NCBI RefSeq assembly: GCF_029873635.1
Contig: NC_080418.1
Location: 151,707,748 to 151,771,747 of the forward strand
Direction of reading: 5' to 3'
DNA length: 64,000 nt
From: Malania oleifera
Lineage: Eukaryota; Streptophyta; Magnoliopsida; Santalales; Ximeniaceae
Shown here piece after piece: positions 32,515 through 42,439 of this stretch. The translations under genes and the position numbers were made by a program. The notes below the pieces were generated by a model, which saw only the letters and a list, made by a program, of their open reading frames with translations, searched no databases and was not told where the DNA came from. Each line of letters begins with the position of its first letter. Position 1 is the stretch's first letter.

Positions 32515-32795
32515 AGTGGATAATTGTTGGGATGGTCATGTGCGCTCGGTCACACTGCGCAAAAGCGTATATATTAAGTGCAGTGTACCAAAGGTCGACG
32601 TCAAACTTCACATGCGTCTTTTTAGCAAGACTCGGATACCGGTGTATTTTGGCGCTGTTCTCTAAACGCTGTAGTTCCCCCGATTATTTTTATTCTTATC
32701 CTTCTCTTGAAACTACTAAGAACTTCTTATTGGCGTCTCCGCTGTGAGCTTCTCGTCGCCGGAACTGCTCCTCCTCAACGGCAAGGGCATAACAG
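32515..32795 (+). promoter_or_regulatory. Promoter / 5'UTR-like GC-rich island
   Basis: Within AT-rich surroundings this stretch is distinctly richer in G+C and CG dinucleotides. It has a TATATATTAA box (32566-32575), about 200 bases of CT- and CG-rich leader (CGTCTCCGCTGTGAGC, CTCGTCGCCGGAACTGCTCC), and a good splice donor ACAG|GTTTGATT at 32795/32796 followed by a pyrimidine-rich intron-like region. This is the usual look of a plant gene start with an intron in the 5' UTR. No coding exon was found downstream before the repeats at 34.6 kb, so the gene may be broken, or the signal may come from an LTR. Confidence 0.35.
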
Positions 32796-33126
32796 GTTTG
32801 ATTCTTTGTCCCTCTCCTTCTGTTTTGAGTTTTATCAGGTGCAAAATTGTGTACCGCTTTGGGTGATGTTAAGATTTGAGAGAAAGTTGCAAAAAGTTAC
32901 TACAGAAGTTGAACTCTGGGATTCTAGATTGTTCTCTTTTCCTATGTTGTTATTGTTGCTGTAGAACTCTGCTCCGTGCGAATGCTCTTTTGCAATGTCA
33001 TTTTAAGATTTGAGGATTTTAGACTCCCTTTCCTCATGATTCCATGGCTTTAGTTTCTCTTTCTCTCTGTTAATCGAGCCCTCTGTTCTTCTATATCTCC
33101 GATCAAAGACTTTGAGGCTCTCTCTT

Positions 33127-33173
<47 letters not shown>

Positions 33174-33624
33174 TCAAAGAGGTTGCGTCGCTCTTTCTGC
33201 ATCTCAGGGCAAGTCAGTGTTTTTTTATTTTTATTTTTTATTTTTTTTGTGTTTTGACATTTCAAAAATATTTGAAAATTTTTAAAAATTATTTTCGATT
33301 TGGTCAAATTTGTTAAATTTTTGGCTCTCTAGGCCTCTCTTTGCGTAATTTAGGATGTATGTGAGTTGTTTTTGAAGGTGCAGCGTGATTGGTTTCTACT
33401 GTTTGCTATGAGGGAAAGCTTGTTTGTTATGTGAAATCGGGGAATCATGTTGATTCATTTTGAAGCAAATTAAAAACCTTAATGAATTTTTTAATTGATT
33501 TGGTTGTGTCTCTGTTGGTTTAATGACTGCAATCATTGGCTAATAAAATTTCCAAAGCTTTACTCATATCTCAGATATGCTTCTGTTTTACTTTTTTTTC
33601 TGCGCCCCTGGGGAGTTGAATAAT
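32796..33624. other. Intron-like or intergenic DNA with TC microsatellite
   Basis: T-rich sequence with a (TC)20 tract at 33130-33170. The forward frame 32707-32964 and reverse frame 33050-33307 cross it, but both depend on the low-complexity sequence and are not called. Confidence 0.45.
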
Positions 33625-33722
33625 GTACTAATATTAGAACATATATAAAGTTAGTGAAAACCTGAACCAACCTGTACTAATATTAGAACATATATAAAGT
33701 TAGTGATAACCTGAACCAACCT
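33625..33722. repeat. 49-bp tandem duplication
   Basis: GTACTAATATTAGAACATAT plus ATAAAGTTAGTGAWAACCTG and AACCAACCT is repeated head to tail at 33625 and 33674 with a single difference. A recent local duplication. Confidence 0.95.
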
Positions 33723-34633
33723 AATCTCTGCCTCTATTTTTCTCTAATCAAGTCGGTTCAGTTGAGTTCTTCTTATGATTGGTTCAGTTTCATTTAGCTT
33801 TGGGTTATCCCTAATCTTAATGATCCCAAGTCAAATGCACCACTACTAGCTTACTGGCAGTCTTGGGTCTTGCTAGAAATAAATGATTTTTTTTTTTGTA
33901 TTTCTAGAAATAAATGATTTTTTGTATTTTACTTTGTTAGTTGCTCACTATCCTAGGATAATGTGATGGTTTCTTGAAAATGGTCACACGTTTATGTTTA
34001 TGTCCAATTGGGTTCTTCCATTAACATTTTACTTTTAAGTTTTAAGGATCAATGATTGTTATGGGAAAAGATAATCCCACTCCAAGAAATCCACACATGC
34101 AAAATCTTGCAGTGAAAATAAAATGTAATAAAAATAATAAAAGCATGCATGAATCCATTATCTGATGTTACAAAAATGAGAAAGAGACAACTAGTGAATT
34201 CCAACATTTAGATTCAATGTAGGTTTCTGGTCCCCTTCAATTTGACAAATAATCCGGGCTCTAATCATATACGCATGGGACAAACGCAATCAAGAAAGCT
34301 CCACATGTGTACACTCGAATGTTATATAGGATAGAAGGGGACTGAGTGTGGATGGCCCTATGGATCACCATTATGGCATAACCCTAATCTTAAATTGGGT
34401 TTAATACTTAGTCCTAGTCCTCTTTTCCAAAATTTCCCCTCATTTATGCACCTTACTTGGTCGCTTGGTGATGCTCATAACCTTAAGAAAGAGAATACTT
34501 GAATTTTTAGACATGGTAATAGAAAAATAACTTTATGAATAGCTAAGTCCATAGAGAAAATTGTTGACTTGAGGTTACCTCCTTGGTGACAGTTTCTAGC
34601 ACAAAAAACTTGCAGTTGCAGGATATTTGAAAA
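33723..34633. other. Intergenic DNA, nothing recognised
   Basis: Apart from a short duplicate of TTTCTAGAAATAAATGATTT near 33877 and 33902, no repeat or gene signal is visible. A single open frame on the minus strand (34475-34717) has no domain and runs into the adjacent tandem repeat. Confidence 0.45.
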
Positions 34634-35079
34634 AGAGGGTGAACTGTCAAGGTCTACGTTAGCTTTCGCATCAAATGGGGAGTTAAGTTTGCCTTTGGGT
34701 CTAGTAGTCAAAGGCACGCCTATGCGCGAGGCACATAGTGCAATGGGGCTTGCATCTTAAAGGGGTCTAGGTGAGGTGAAAAAAGGGTGAACTGTTAAGG
34801 TCTATATTAACGTTGGCATCAAAAGGGAGTTAAGTTTGCCTTTGGATCGTAGTAGTCAAAGGCACCCTAAAGCACGAGGCACATAGTGCAATGGGGCCTG
34901 CATCTCAAAGGGGTCAAGGGGTGAGAGAGAGGGGGAATTGCCAAGGTTTATGTTAGCTTTGGCATTAAATGGAGAGTTAAGTTTGCCTTTGGATCATAGT
35001 AGTCAAAGCATGTGCCAAGCGCGAGGCAGATAGTGCGATGGGGCTTGCGCTGCAAAGGGGTCAAGGTGAGGTGCCATTC
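34634..35079. repeat. 147-bp tandem repeat, three copies
   Basis: The phrase GTTAAGTTTGCCTTTGG occurs at 34682, 34829 and 34976, exactly 147 bases apart. Each unit also holds GGTGAACTGTCAAGGTCTA, TAGTAGTCAAAG, GCGAGGCACATAGTGCAATG and AAAGGGGTCA-like words. Copies differ at roughly one site in eight. The words resemble the AGGC/GCCT-rich repeats at 35970-36060 and inside 58002-58832, so the unit may derive from the same class of small transposon. Confidence 0.9.
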
Positions 35080-36114
35080 AAAAAGCTCAAAGAGGTGCAG
35101 TCATGCAGAAAGGTGACAGGTGCAGTGAGGCAATCATATGTTTTTATCATATATCTTTTTTTCTCCTCATTTAATTTCAGCCATCCAATTTATGTCTATG
35201 ACTTTAATATAGGTGTAAAAAAACGGATAATATCTTATTTTATAGTGCATCTGAACCATCAATATCTCTTGAACCCAAAAAACGAGTTAGTCTTATCTCT
35301 TCATCTTGTTTTCGTTGTCAATTGACAAAGGTTTTCTCTCATTTTTTTTTTTCTTGTTATTCTTCTTGATTGACCAAAATCAGAGATTCTGCTGCTCAGC
35401 TGATCCCAGCCAGAGCTTCTGTGACCCTCTTGTTTGTTTATTTATTTATTTACTATCTGGGTTTTGGAAGTTCTGCTACTTTTTCTTGAAAGTTCTGCTC
35501 TGCAGCTCTGCTGCCATTGATCTTTTCTCTTTTATTCTTCTTTTGGCCTGCTCTGCTGTTGTTGATCTGAGTTGCTGGGATCCAATGATACCCTTTTTTC
35601 AAATATTTTGGCTGTTTTTTTAAAATATAATCTCTGCTACTTTTTCCTGAAATTTCTGCTTAGCTGCTCTCAGTCTTCTTCTTTTCTTCTTTTTCTAGCT
35701 TGCTCTGCTGCTTTCAGTCTGAGCTGCTGTGAATTCATTTTGATTTTTTTTTCTGTTTTTCCCCTGAACTTTCTGCCACAAACACTGTATGCTATTCCCC
35801 CTCCCCCCTTTTCTACCTCATTCCCTGTCCCCCCCCCCCCTTGCTGCTTGATATCTATAATTTCTATGCATTTATGTTCTGGTATTGAATATATAGTAAT
35901 TTTTAGATTCAAATATTAGTGCTTACTGTTTACACAAGAATCCATTACATTGAGCATTTTCCTCACAATTTTAAATTTTAGTAAATGTGCGCCTCACCTT
36001 TGTGATGCACACACCTTTGTGTCATGCTTCATGCCTATGTATATCCTTTGTGACTATTATGTATGAATTTGAAGACACTCAACCTCCTGATATCACCAAA
36101 CTGTTAAGTGAGTT
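35080..36114. other. T- and CT-rich region with 161-bp degenerate duplication
   Basis: CTGCTACTTTTTCYTGAA occurs at 35473 and 35634, and the following CTGCTCTGCTGC-like sequence is repeated in diverged form, giving two units of about 161 bases. A 12-base poly-C is at 35829-35840. The hydrophobic forward frames 35306-35919 and the reverse frame 35670-35912 simply translate this pyrimidine-rich repeat. Between 35970 and 36060 are GCGCCTCACCTTTGTG-type words related to the 147-bp repeat. Confidence 0.6.
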
Positions 36115-36367
36115 TTAGGTATCACTCCTGAGGAGATTCTTGATGGGTTGTCGCTTATGAGAGACATCCAGTGCGTATTAACTTTGTATCTGGGTCCCAG
36201 TTATTAAATCTCTTGCATTTTAGGTTGAAACATAGGTAGCTTGCTGAAATGAATGGACGGACAGGTGGAGTTCAGGGGACATATTATGCGAAACTTAGTT
36301 TTTTTACCCTGGAGAATGTCAAGTACATGCTTCCATTTAGATTAGTTGGCAGGTTCTAGGACCCATC
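36115..36367 (+). pseudogene. Gypsy reverse transcriptase fragment, left half
   Basis: Forward sequence reads PEEILDGLSLMRDIQCV and, further on, a segment resembling the K-Y-x-x-P-F/I-P-R-L-D RT block. Both belong to Ty3/gypsy RT. The sequence stops at the 5-bp target duplication of the minus-strand copia element. The right half (40321-40580) continues the protein in register, which proves one RT was split by the insertion. Confidence 0.7.
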
Positions 36368-36720
36368 TGTAGAGAATAAGAATGAATCAATTGTATATTC
36401 AATTGTGTATTCTTTACATACTTGGGTCTCTATTTAACATGTACACAGAGAATAAAATATGGAAAAACAGAAGAGGACACAACTTGCAATTGAGATGTGT
36501 AGTTTAGCTTCAGTGGGGGGTCTCAATTTATAGCCTTTGACTTGTGGCAAGATCTCATGGTAGGTGGTGGTGGCTCACCCACCATGGTAGGTGGCGGTGG
36601 CGGTGGCGGTGGCTCACCTACCATGGTAGTGGTCGTCATTCCCCAACCGCGGTCGTCGTTCACACTGCTGGCCGTCATTCACCAACCGTGGCCGTCGTTC
36701 ACACTGTAGGGATTTCTACA
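36368..36720 (-). repeat. Copia A 3' LTR (353 bp, expanded)
   Basis: Begins TGTAGAGAATAAG and ends GATTTCTACA on the plus strand, so it is the inverse form of a TGTAGAAATC...CTCTACA LTR. It is about 77 bases longer than its partner because GGTGGC/GGTGGT and CGTCGTTCAC words are duplicated at 36560-36690. Forward frame 36544-36750 is an artefact of this expansion. Confidence 0.95.
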
Positions 36721-37830
36721 CTCCCCCTCAAGTTGGATCATAGATGTTGATCATATCCAACTTGCCAATGAAATCCTCAAAGAGTTGCCGAGGTAGTCCC
36801 TTGGTGAATGTGTCTGCAGTCTGCTCTTTTGTAGGGACATATGTCATGCAAATAGTTCCTTCTTCCACCTTTTCTTTAATGAAGTGTCTCTCAACTTCCA
36901 CATGTTTGGTTCTGTCATGCTGGACAGGGTTGAGAGAGATACTGATAGCTGTCTTATTATCACAGTACAGTTTGATAGGTAACTCTAACTTAGCATGTAG
37001 TTCTTCCAATATCCTCCGCAGCCATAATCCTTCACATATTCCCTGAGCAACGGCTCTGAATTCTACCTCTGCACTGCTCCTTGCTACAACATTTTGTTTC
37101 TTGCTTCTCTAAGTGACCAGATTTTCTCATACAAAGGTGTAGTATCCATTCGTGGATCTTCTATCCTTTGTAGAGCCAGCCCAATCAGCATTAGTGAATA
37201 TTGACACTTCCTTTTGTTCACTTTGCTTGAACAATAAGACTTTCCCTGGAGATTCCTTTCGATATCTTACGATCCTAAAGGCTGCTTCCTGGTGTGCTTC
37301 TTTTGGAGATTGCATATGCTGACTTGCTACACTCATTGCGAAAGCTATGTCTGGTTTGGTATGTGACAGGTAGATTAGTTTGCCGACTAATCTTTGATAT
37401 TTTTTTCCCTATTTATTGGCTTCCCAACATCTTTTGTTCTTTTTCTAGCTTCAATAGGTGTATCGCTTGGTTTGCAACCTAGAATGCCAGTTTGGTTAGG
37501 AGTTCAAGGGTGTATTTTCGTTTTGAAACACTAATTCTCTTCTTTGATCTAGCTACCTTCATCCCTAGAAAGTATCACATTTGCCCCAAATCCTTCACTT
37601 CGAATTTTGTGGCTAGAACTTTCTTCAATGTTCCCCTTTCCAAAATGTCATCTTCGGTGAGGATATTGTCGTCTACATACACAATCAGAATAGTCTTCTT
37701 CCCATTTTTTTGTTTGAAAAACATAGTATGGTCGGACTATCCTTGGCAGTATCCCTCTCCTTTTATCACCTTTGTAAATCTATCAAACCATGCTCTGGGA
37801 GATTGGAGTCCAGCCAAGAGGTAGGTAAAA
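36721..37830 (-). pseudogene. Copia A polypurine tract, RNase H and C-terminal half of RT
   Basis: CTTGAGGGGGAG (minus strand, 36721-36732) is the polypurine tract. Above it, frame 37009-36728 encodes LPIKLYCDNKTAISISLNP, HVEVERHFIKEKVEEG and TKEQTADTFTKGLPRQLF, the copia RNase H C-terminus. 37336-37127 encodes SVASQHMQSPKEAH and FTNADWAGSTKDRRSTNGYY. Further up, SPRAWFDRFTKVIK and ILIVYVDDN show the RT catalytic motif YVDD, here intact. The N-terminal half of RT is absent. Frameshifts and stops separate the pieces. Confidence 0.9.
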
Positions 37831-38475
37831 ATTCGAGAAGAGTGTCAAGGGGTGTAGCATAGGACAGAACACGACTAGGCATTCTATTGATAAGGTAAGT
37901 GGTTGTTAGAACATCATCACCCCAAAACATTGTAGGCATGTGGGTAGTGAGCATTAAGGCTCGTGCTACATCAAGAATGTGTCTATTTTTGCGTTCGGCA
38001 ACCCCATTTTGTTGAGGGATGTCAACGCATAAGCTTTGATGAATTACGCCTTTTTCTTGAAGGAAGAGACCCAAGGTGTGGTTTAAATATTCTGTGCCTT
38101 TGTTGGTACGCAAGATTTGAATCTTGGTGTGAAATTGTGTTTGGACCATGGTATATAAGTTAATAAACACCGAACGTACTTCAGATTTATCTTTTAACAA
38201 GTAGACCCAACAAGTACGAGTGTGATCATCAATGAGTGTTACAAACCATTTTGTGTGAGTGCGATGAGAAATCTGGGAAGGTCCCCATACATCACTATTA
38301 ATGATTGTGAAAGATTTTGTGGGTTTGTATTTGGATTTTGGGAATGAAGTTCTTTGGTGTTTTGCGAGTTCACACACTTCACATTGAACAGCAAGAGACA
38401 TTTTATTCGAACAGAGTGAAGGAAATAAATGACACATGTACTGAAAATTGGGGTGACCCAACTAAGAATGCCATA
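37831..38475 (-). pseudogene. Copia A integrase
   Basis: Frame 38461-37766 encodes LGHPNFQYMCHLFPSL and CEVCELAKH (zinc-binding H...C-x-x-C), then SDVWGPSQISHRTHTKWFVT (first catalytic D), LRTNKGTEYLN (second D replaced by N) and PQQNGVAERKNRHILDVA (catalytic E kept). The frame then runs through ATPLDTLLEFLP straight into sequence that, in another frame, is the middle of RT. The deletion joint is near 37830, and the integrase C-terminus and the first half of RT are lost. Confidence 0.95.
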
Positions 38476-38960
38476 GCATTAGGTCACTATTCTTAGGAAT
38501 AGAGACAGAATTACTTTGACACTGATCACTCTTTTTGGCTTCCTCGAAGTAGTAGATTCCCTCATACTCCTTAGCACTGTCAATTGTCGTCCCCGATGAC
38601 AGGTCCTGAAAAAAACAATGGGATGAAATAAATTTAGCAGAGCAATTGGAGTGTTTAGTGAGTTGGCTGACAGACAAAAGATTATAAGATAATTTTGGAA
38701 CATGAAAAATAGACTCTAAAGTAATCGAGTCAGAAATTCAAATACTCTCTTTGTCGGCAACAGGAGCAAGAGATCCTTCAGCAATTTTGACTCTTAGGTT
38801 ACTAGCACATGGGGTATTTGATAAGAAAAGGTAATAAGTTTGTCATATGGTCAGAGGATCCATAATCTATAATCCAGGGTGTATGGTTACAAAAGGTGTG
38901 TAGGGCTTGTGAGAAATTACCTCTGTGTGCCAAAAATACTAGATGGAGTATTTTTTGGTG
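38476..38960 (-). pseudogene. Copia A protease
   Basis: The minus strand encodes HTPWIIDYGSSDHMTN (38890-38840), the retropepsin active site. The usual D-S-G-A is D-Y-G-S here; the catalytic aspartate is kept but the neighbouring serine is replaced. The second part, SNCSAKFISSHCFFQDLSSG, follows in frame 38677-38462. Two frameshifts lie within the domain. Confidence 0.9.
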
Positions 38961-40006
38961 ACTGACCCGAGGCTTGGAGAGCAGATAGCATCTCCATGAT
39001 ATTCTGTAGTTGGTTATGGCTGGAGGTGCTGTTGCTGCCACTGTTAGAATGGTTGCTCGCCACTTGTTGCCTCTCGGGTTGAGTTTCAAAACAAGCTTGA
39101 TAGCCTCTGGTTTTGGTGCTCTGCCGTGGTTTCCAATCAGTCGGCTTGCCATGAATCTCCCAACAATTATCCTTGGAATGGCCAGGCTTTTGGCAATGTT
39201 CACACCAGAGGCGGCCCTTTGGTTGCTTGGTATTTGGCCCACTATAGGTCCCACAAGATACAAATGTTGAGCCCTCTGGTACCGTGGCTGTAGCTTCCTT
39301 CAACATGACTTTGCGTCTTGCCTCTTCATGCCTCACTTTAGCAAACACTTCTCGAGTGGATGGTAGAGGTTTGCGGCTGATAATCCTTCCTCGTACATCA
39401 TCTAAATTTCGATTAAGGCCTGCAAGGAACTCAAAAACTCTCTCCTTTTCCAATCTCTTCTTGAATAGCGCACTGTCTTCAGCACAATGCCATTCTTCTT
39501 CGCTACTTAAATCCAATTCTTGCCATAGGTCCAGCATCTCCATGTAATAGTCTGTCACCTCCCTCTCACCTTGTTTCATCTGCCATAGGCGTGCCTTAAG
39601 TTCAAAGACTTGGGAAGCATTCACCTCATTAGAGTTGGTTTCTCAGACTGCATCCCACACCTCTTTTGCTGTGGGCAGGAACATATATGTTTTCGTGATA
39701 GTTGGCTTCATGAAGTTGATAAGCCATGAGGTAATCAAGGAATTCTCCGATCTCCATTGCTGGAGTGTCGTAGCATTCGTTGAATCAGGTTTTTGAGTCG
39801 CCGGTAAGATACCTGAGCTTTCTTCTACCATCGACTGCGAGTTTCACGGATTGGGCCCATTCTCAGAAATTTTTCCCGTTGAGTTTTTCTGCCGATAGTT
39901 GGACAGAAGAGCCATCTAGTCCATTTGAACTGATGATGGCGTTGGTTCGACTCGTTTGAGTCTCTAAGGTTGTCGACTCTCGACTATTGATGGAGTTGTC
40001 CCCCAT
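38917..40006 (-). pseudogene. Copia A gag
   Basis: The ATG at 40006 opens MGDNSINSRESTTLETQ, followed by LNGKNF and EWAQSVKLAVDG (a stop between them), matching the N-terminal domain of copia Gag. Frame 39831-39643 and then 39624-38917 (235 codons) encode a UBN2-type gag with VFELKARLWQMKQGEREVTD and EFLAGLNRNLDDVRGRI. A complete zinc knuckle CEHCQKPGHSKDNC (CX2CX4HX4C) sits at about 39212-39171. The protein would package the element RNA. The large C-terminal frame is still open, which is unusual in this window. Confidence 0.95.
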
Positions 40007-40032
40007 AGTTAGCTTGGTTTAGGAAAAAACCA

Positions 40033-40044
40033 GCTCTGATACCA
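40033..40044 (-). promoter_or_regulatory. Copia A primer binding site
   Basis: Minus strand reads TGGTATCAGAGC directly after the 5' LTR, identical to the standard plant tRNA-iMet binding site. Confidence 0.95.
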
Positions 40045-40320
40045 TGTAGAGAATGAGAATGAATCAATTGTATATTCAATTGTGTATTCTTTACATACTC
40101 GGGTCCCTATTTAACATGTACACGCGGAATAAAATATGGAAAAATAGAAGAGGACACAACTTGCAGTTGAGATGTGTAGCTTAGCTTCGGTGGGGGGTCT
40201 TAATTTATAGCGCTTGGCTTGTGGCAAGATCTCATGGTAGGTGGTGGTGGTTCACCCATCATGGTAGGTGGCCGTCATTCACCAACCGTGGCCGTCGTTC
40301 ACATTGTAGGGATTTCTACA
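40045..40320 (-). repeat. Copia A 5' LTR (276 bp)
   Basis: Same ends as the 3' LTR (TGTAGAGAAT...GATTTCTACA on the plus strand) without the internal expansion. The aligned parts differ at only a handful of positions, so the insertion is fairly young compared with the other elements. Confidence 0.95.
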
Positions 40321-40589
40321 CTATCAAAGCATGATCTGCATAGCGGGTATTTGCAGCAGATTAGGATCTGACTTGGGGATGAGTGGAAGATTGGAAGGTT
40401 GCCTTCAAGTCCCAAGATAGTCTCTATGAGTGCATCGTCATGCTTTTAGGGTTGTCTAGTGCTCCTCTTATTGCAGAGCTTCATCCATTCATAGGTAAGT
40501 TCCTTGTTGTGTATTTTCATGACATCATGATTTATGGTTAAAGAGGAGCACTTGGGCCACCTTCATGAGGTTTTATTTTCTCATGTATG
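40321..40589 (+). pseudogene. Gypsy reverse transcriptase fragment, right half
   Basis: Right after the target duplication the forward sequence reads IKHDLHSGYLQQIRI (consensus K-I-D-L-x-S-G-Y-H-Q-I-R-I), then LGDEWK and [18 protein letters not shown]. The catalytic YxDD is YFHD, with one catalytic aspartate lost. This joins in register with 36115-36367. Beyond 40590 the sequence switches to a LINE. Confidence 0.85.
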
Positions 40590-41090
40590 CTTTTTTCTTA
40601 ATTGAAAAACAGAATAACCATAATGACTTGGACCACATCAAATTAATGGACATATAGCAGTCATGTACGCATTTCTCTTGAGCCAACTCATCCATAAGAT
40701 GGCAAAAAATGCACACCATCATACTCTGCTTGCTCTTTTTCCTCCCAAACTTTTGAAAGCAGTGGGCACAAAAGCCTCCAAAGGGTTAGGACCTACCCAG
40801 AACTTACCAAATAAAGTAATAAACTAAAAGGCTTGTTTCATAAAACTCCAAGGATGAGCACTATGGAGAAACAGTTGAACATGGGTCTCATCACTAGCAT
40901 ACCACATTTCACAAATATCAAGAGAAAAAGCCTTGTAAGGCCTTCTAATTTTAAACAGATTGTTATTAAGTCTCTTAAAAATGAAAATCCAAACTCAAGA
41001 CTTTTTCAATGGTTTTCTCTCATGCATAAAAACCTCATCTTTCATTTTGATATCATGCTCTGTCATCACATTGGTAGAGTCGGTCTATAT
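40590..41090 (-). pseudogene. LINE ORF2 zinc-binding region fragment
   Basis: The minus strand encodes KRLNNNLFKIRRPYKAFSLD, ICEMWYASDETHVQLFLHSA and KRASRV-WCAFFAILWMSWL in one direction. This is the zf-RVT C-terminal domain of plant L1 LINE ORF2, with the C-x-x-C/H-L-F-L-H-C pattern partly degraded. RT is not present next to it. Confidence 0.75.
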
Positions 41091-41094
41091 TGAA

Positions 41095-41740
41095 GGGAAA
41101 TCCTTCGTTCTGAGAGACTGAGATTGGATAAAATGGGGAAGGTGGTAGCTTTGTTCATTCTTAAGAAGAATCGACAAGGCAATCAATGTGTAGGACTTTC
41201 ATTGGCTGCTGCAACATGGTTCTCACTGGGATTTTCATCTCTTGATGGAAGTTCAAGCATGGGTTTTTGAAGATCTTGCGTCGGTTTTGCTTATTATTGG
41301 ATGGTGATTCATGCGATGAGGTAAGGTAAGTTCTTGGAATTAGGGCATGGTTGGAGGGGCAAGAGGCACTCTCTATTTCTTCTTATAGGGTCAAAAGGCA
41401 ATGGGTGGCTTCAATTTGGGCAAGAATTTTTAGTGCTCTTGTAAGCTTTCTTCATCTTAACATTAACGGTGTAGGGAGTAATAAGATTTTTGAGAATTGT
41501 TCATGGAATCAGGTTGTTGCAGGAAGTATAGTTGATGCTGCTGCTCGTGCAACTTCTAAGGGTACATTGGGGTGGTGTGTGCTCATTGTAGGGGGAAGAT
41601 GCAAGAGGAAGTCCTTTGACTTGCTTTGTTCGATCAATCAAGTTTGGTATGGGCAAGGGTTTCGATTGGGGGGCTGTGTCCAGAGGTGGTTAGGGTTTCT
41701 TGCTTGGATGAAGGATTGATGAAGATTGGATGGGGCTCGT
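41095..41740 (+). pseudogene. LINE ORF1 fragment, first copy
   Basis: The forward strand encodes GKFLELGHGWRGKRHSLFLL, then a G-x-x-G-x-G-W-x-x-F-x-x-E-F pattern, which is the ORF1 signature of plant L1 LINEs seen also at 4300-4460 and 42500-42720. Frame 41351-41719 is the longest open part (122 codons). Its end has no known domain. I read this as a LINE 5' region, not a host gene. Confidence 0.55.
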
Positions 41741-42340
41741 AACTTTAGACTTGGCCGGTTGCTTGACATCAAAACCGTCGACGATTTGATGTTGGTACAT
41801 TGACGGTTTCTTCTAGTGAAGGAAAAATGTCGACAGTTTGATGAAACCATCGATGATTATGTTCAACATCAATTTTGAAATTTGAACTGGTATAGTTGAT
41901 AGGTTGGGGCTGCGGGGGCAAATCCTCCGCTGAATAGTGCAGGGTTATTTGGGGAATTTTCTAATCCCTTTGTATGTCTAGGGTTAGCATCCATACAATG
42001 ATCTAACCCTTTTTTTTATAGTAGTGAATTTCAGCTGCCGCTTGCTCCCGTGGATGTAGGCATTTTGCCGAACCACGTTAAATCCTTGTGTTGTTTTTCT
42101 TGCTTTCATTATCTGTGTATGTTTCCATATTATTCACCGTGATTGTTGCATTGCACTGCTCGCGCTTTTGCACAACACACTTTGTTTTCTTTGGGGGTTC
42201 TTAGATTTCATCAAGGAGATGTATTTTCTCCTGACTGTACATTCTTTCCCTATCTAATGAATTTCTTTTTCTATAAAATGAAAAAAATATTCATGATGAT
42301 AATAATGGAAAGAGTCCAACAACCTTAGGAGAGAGAAATG
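41741..42340 (+). repeat. Copia-type LTR-like segment
   Basis: The segment begins with repeated CGTCGACGATTTGATG/CATCGATGATTATG words. At 42048-42084 it holds CCGTGGATGTAGGCATTTTG followed by CCGAACCACGTTAAAT, a phrase recurrent in plant LTRs. The reverse complement of nearly the same phrase lies in the solo LTR at 51197-51613. The ends are not clear (no paired LTR, no TSD). The two short frames inside are not genes. Confidence 0.45.
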
Positions 42341-42394
42341 TTTCTTGACCCTTGTAATATGACAGAGCAGACAGGACTAGGTGGCCTTATTCGT

Positions 42395-42420
42395 CTCTCT
42401 CTCTCTCTCTCTCTCTCCCC
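42395..42420. repeat. (TC)12 microsatellite
   Basis: Twelve TC dinucleotides followed by CCCCTCGCG, between two LINE ORF1 fragments. Confidence 0.9.
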
Positions 42421-42439
42421 CTCGCGATATTATCTCTTT

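Larger units (their letters stand above)
36368..40320 (-). mobile_element. Ty1/copia element A with LTRs and TSD, minus strand
   Basis: An LTR retrotransposon in reverse orientation: 5' LTR 40045-40320, PBS 40033-40044, gag, protease, integrase, truncated RT, RNase H, polypurine tract, and 3' LTR 36368-36720. It is flanked by CCATC (36363-36367) and CTATC (40321-40325), a 5-bp target duplication with one transition. It interrupts a gypsy RT whose two halves read on in register across it. The copy is about 3.95 kb because of an internal deletion between integrase and RT. It belongs to the same family as element B at 46699-51910, but in opposite orientation. Confidence 0.95.

Noticed and set aside
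34634..35079. CRISPR-like array
   Set aside because: Repeats are contiguous 147-bp units without spacers, and the DNA is of plant origin.
35038..35919. Forward frames rich in Phe/Leu/Cys that look like membrane proteins
   Set aside because: They are translations of a CT-rich degenerate 161-bp repeat; hydrophobicity is a by-product of the base composition.
36544..36750. Forward frame with repeated Arg-Trp residues
   Set aside because: Produced by the GGTGGC expansion inside the copia A LTR.
41351..41719. 122-codon forward frame considered as a host gene
   Set aside because: Its upstream part has the LINE ORF1 signature and it lies between LINE fragments; no independent evidence of a gene.
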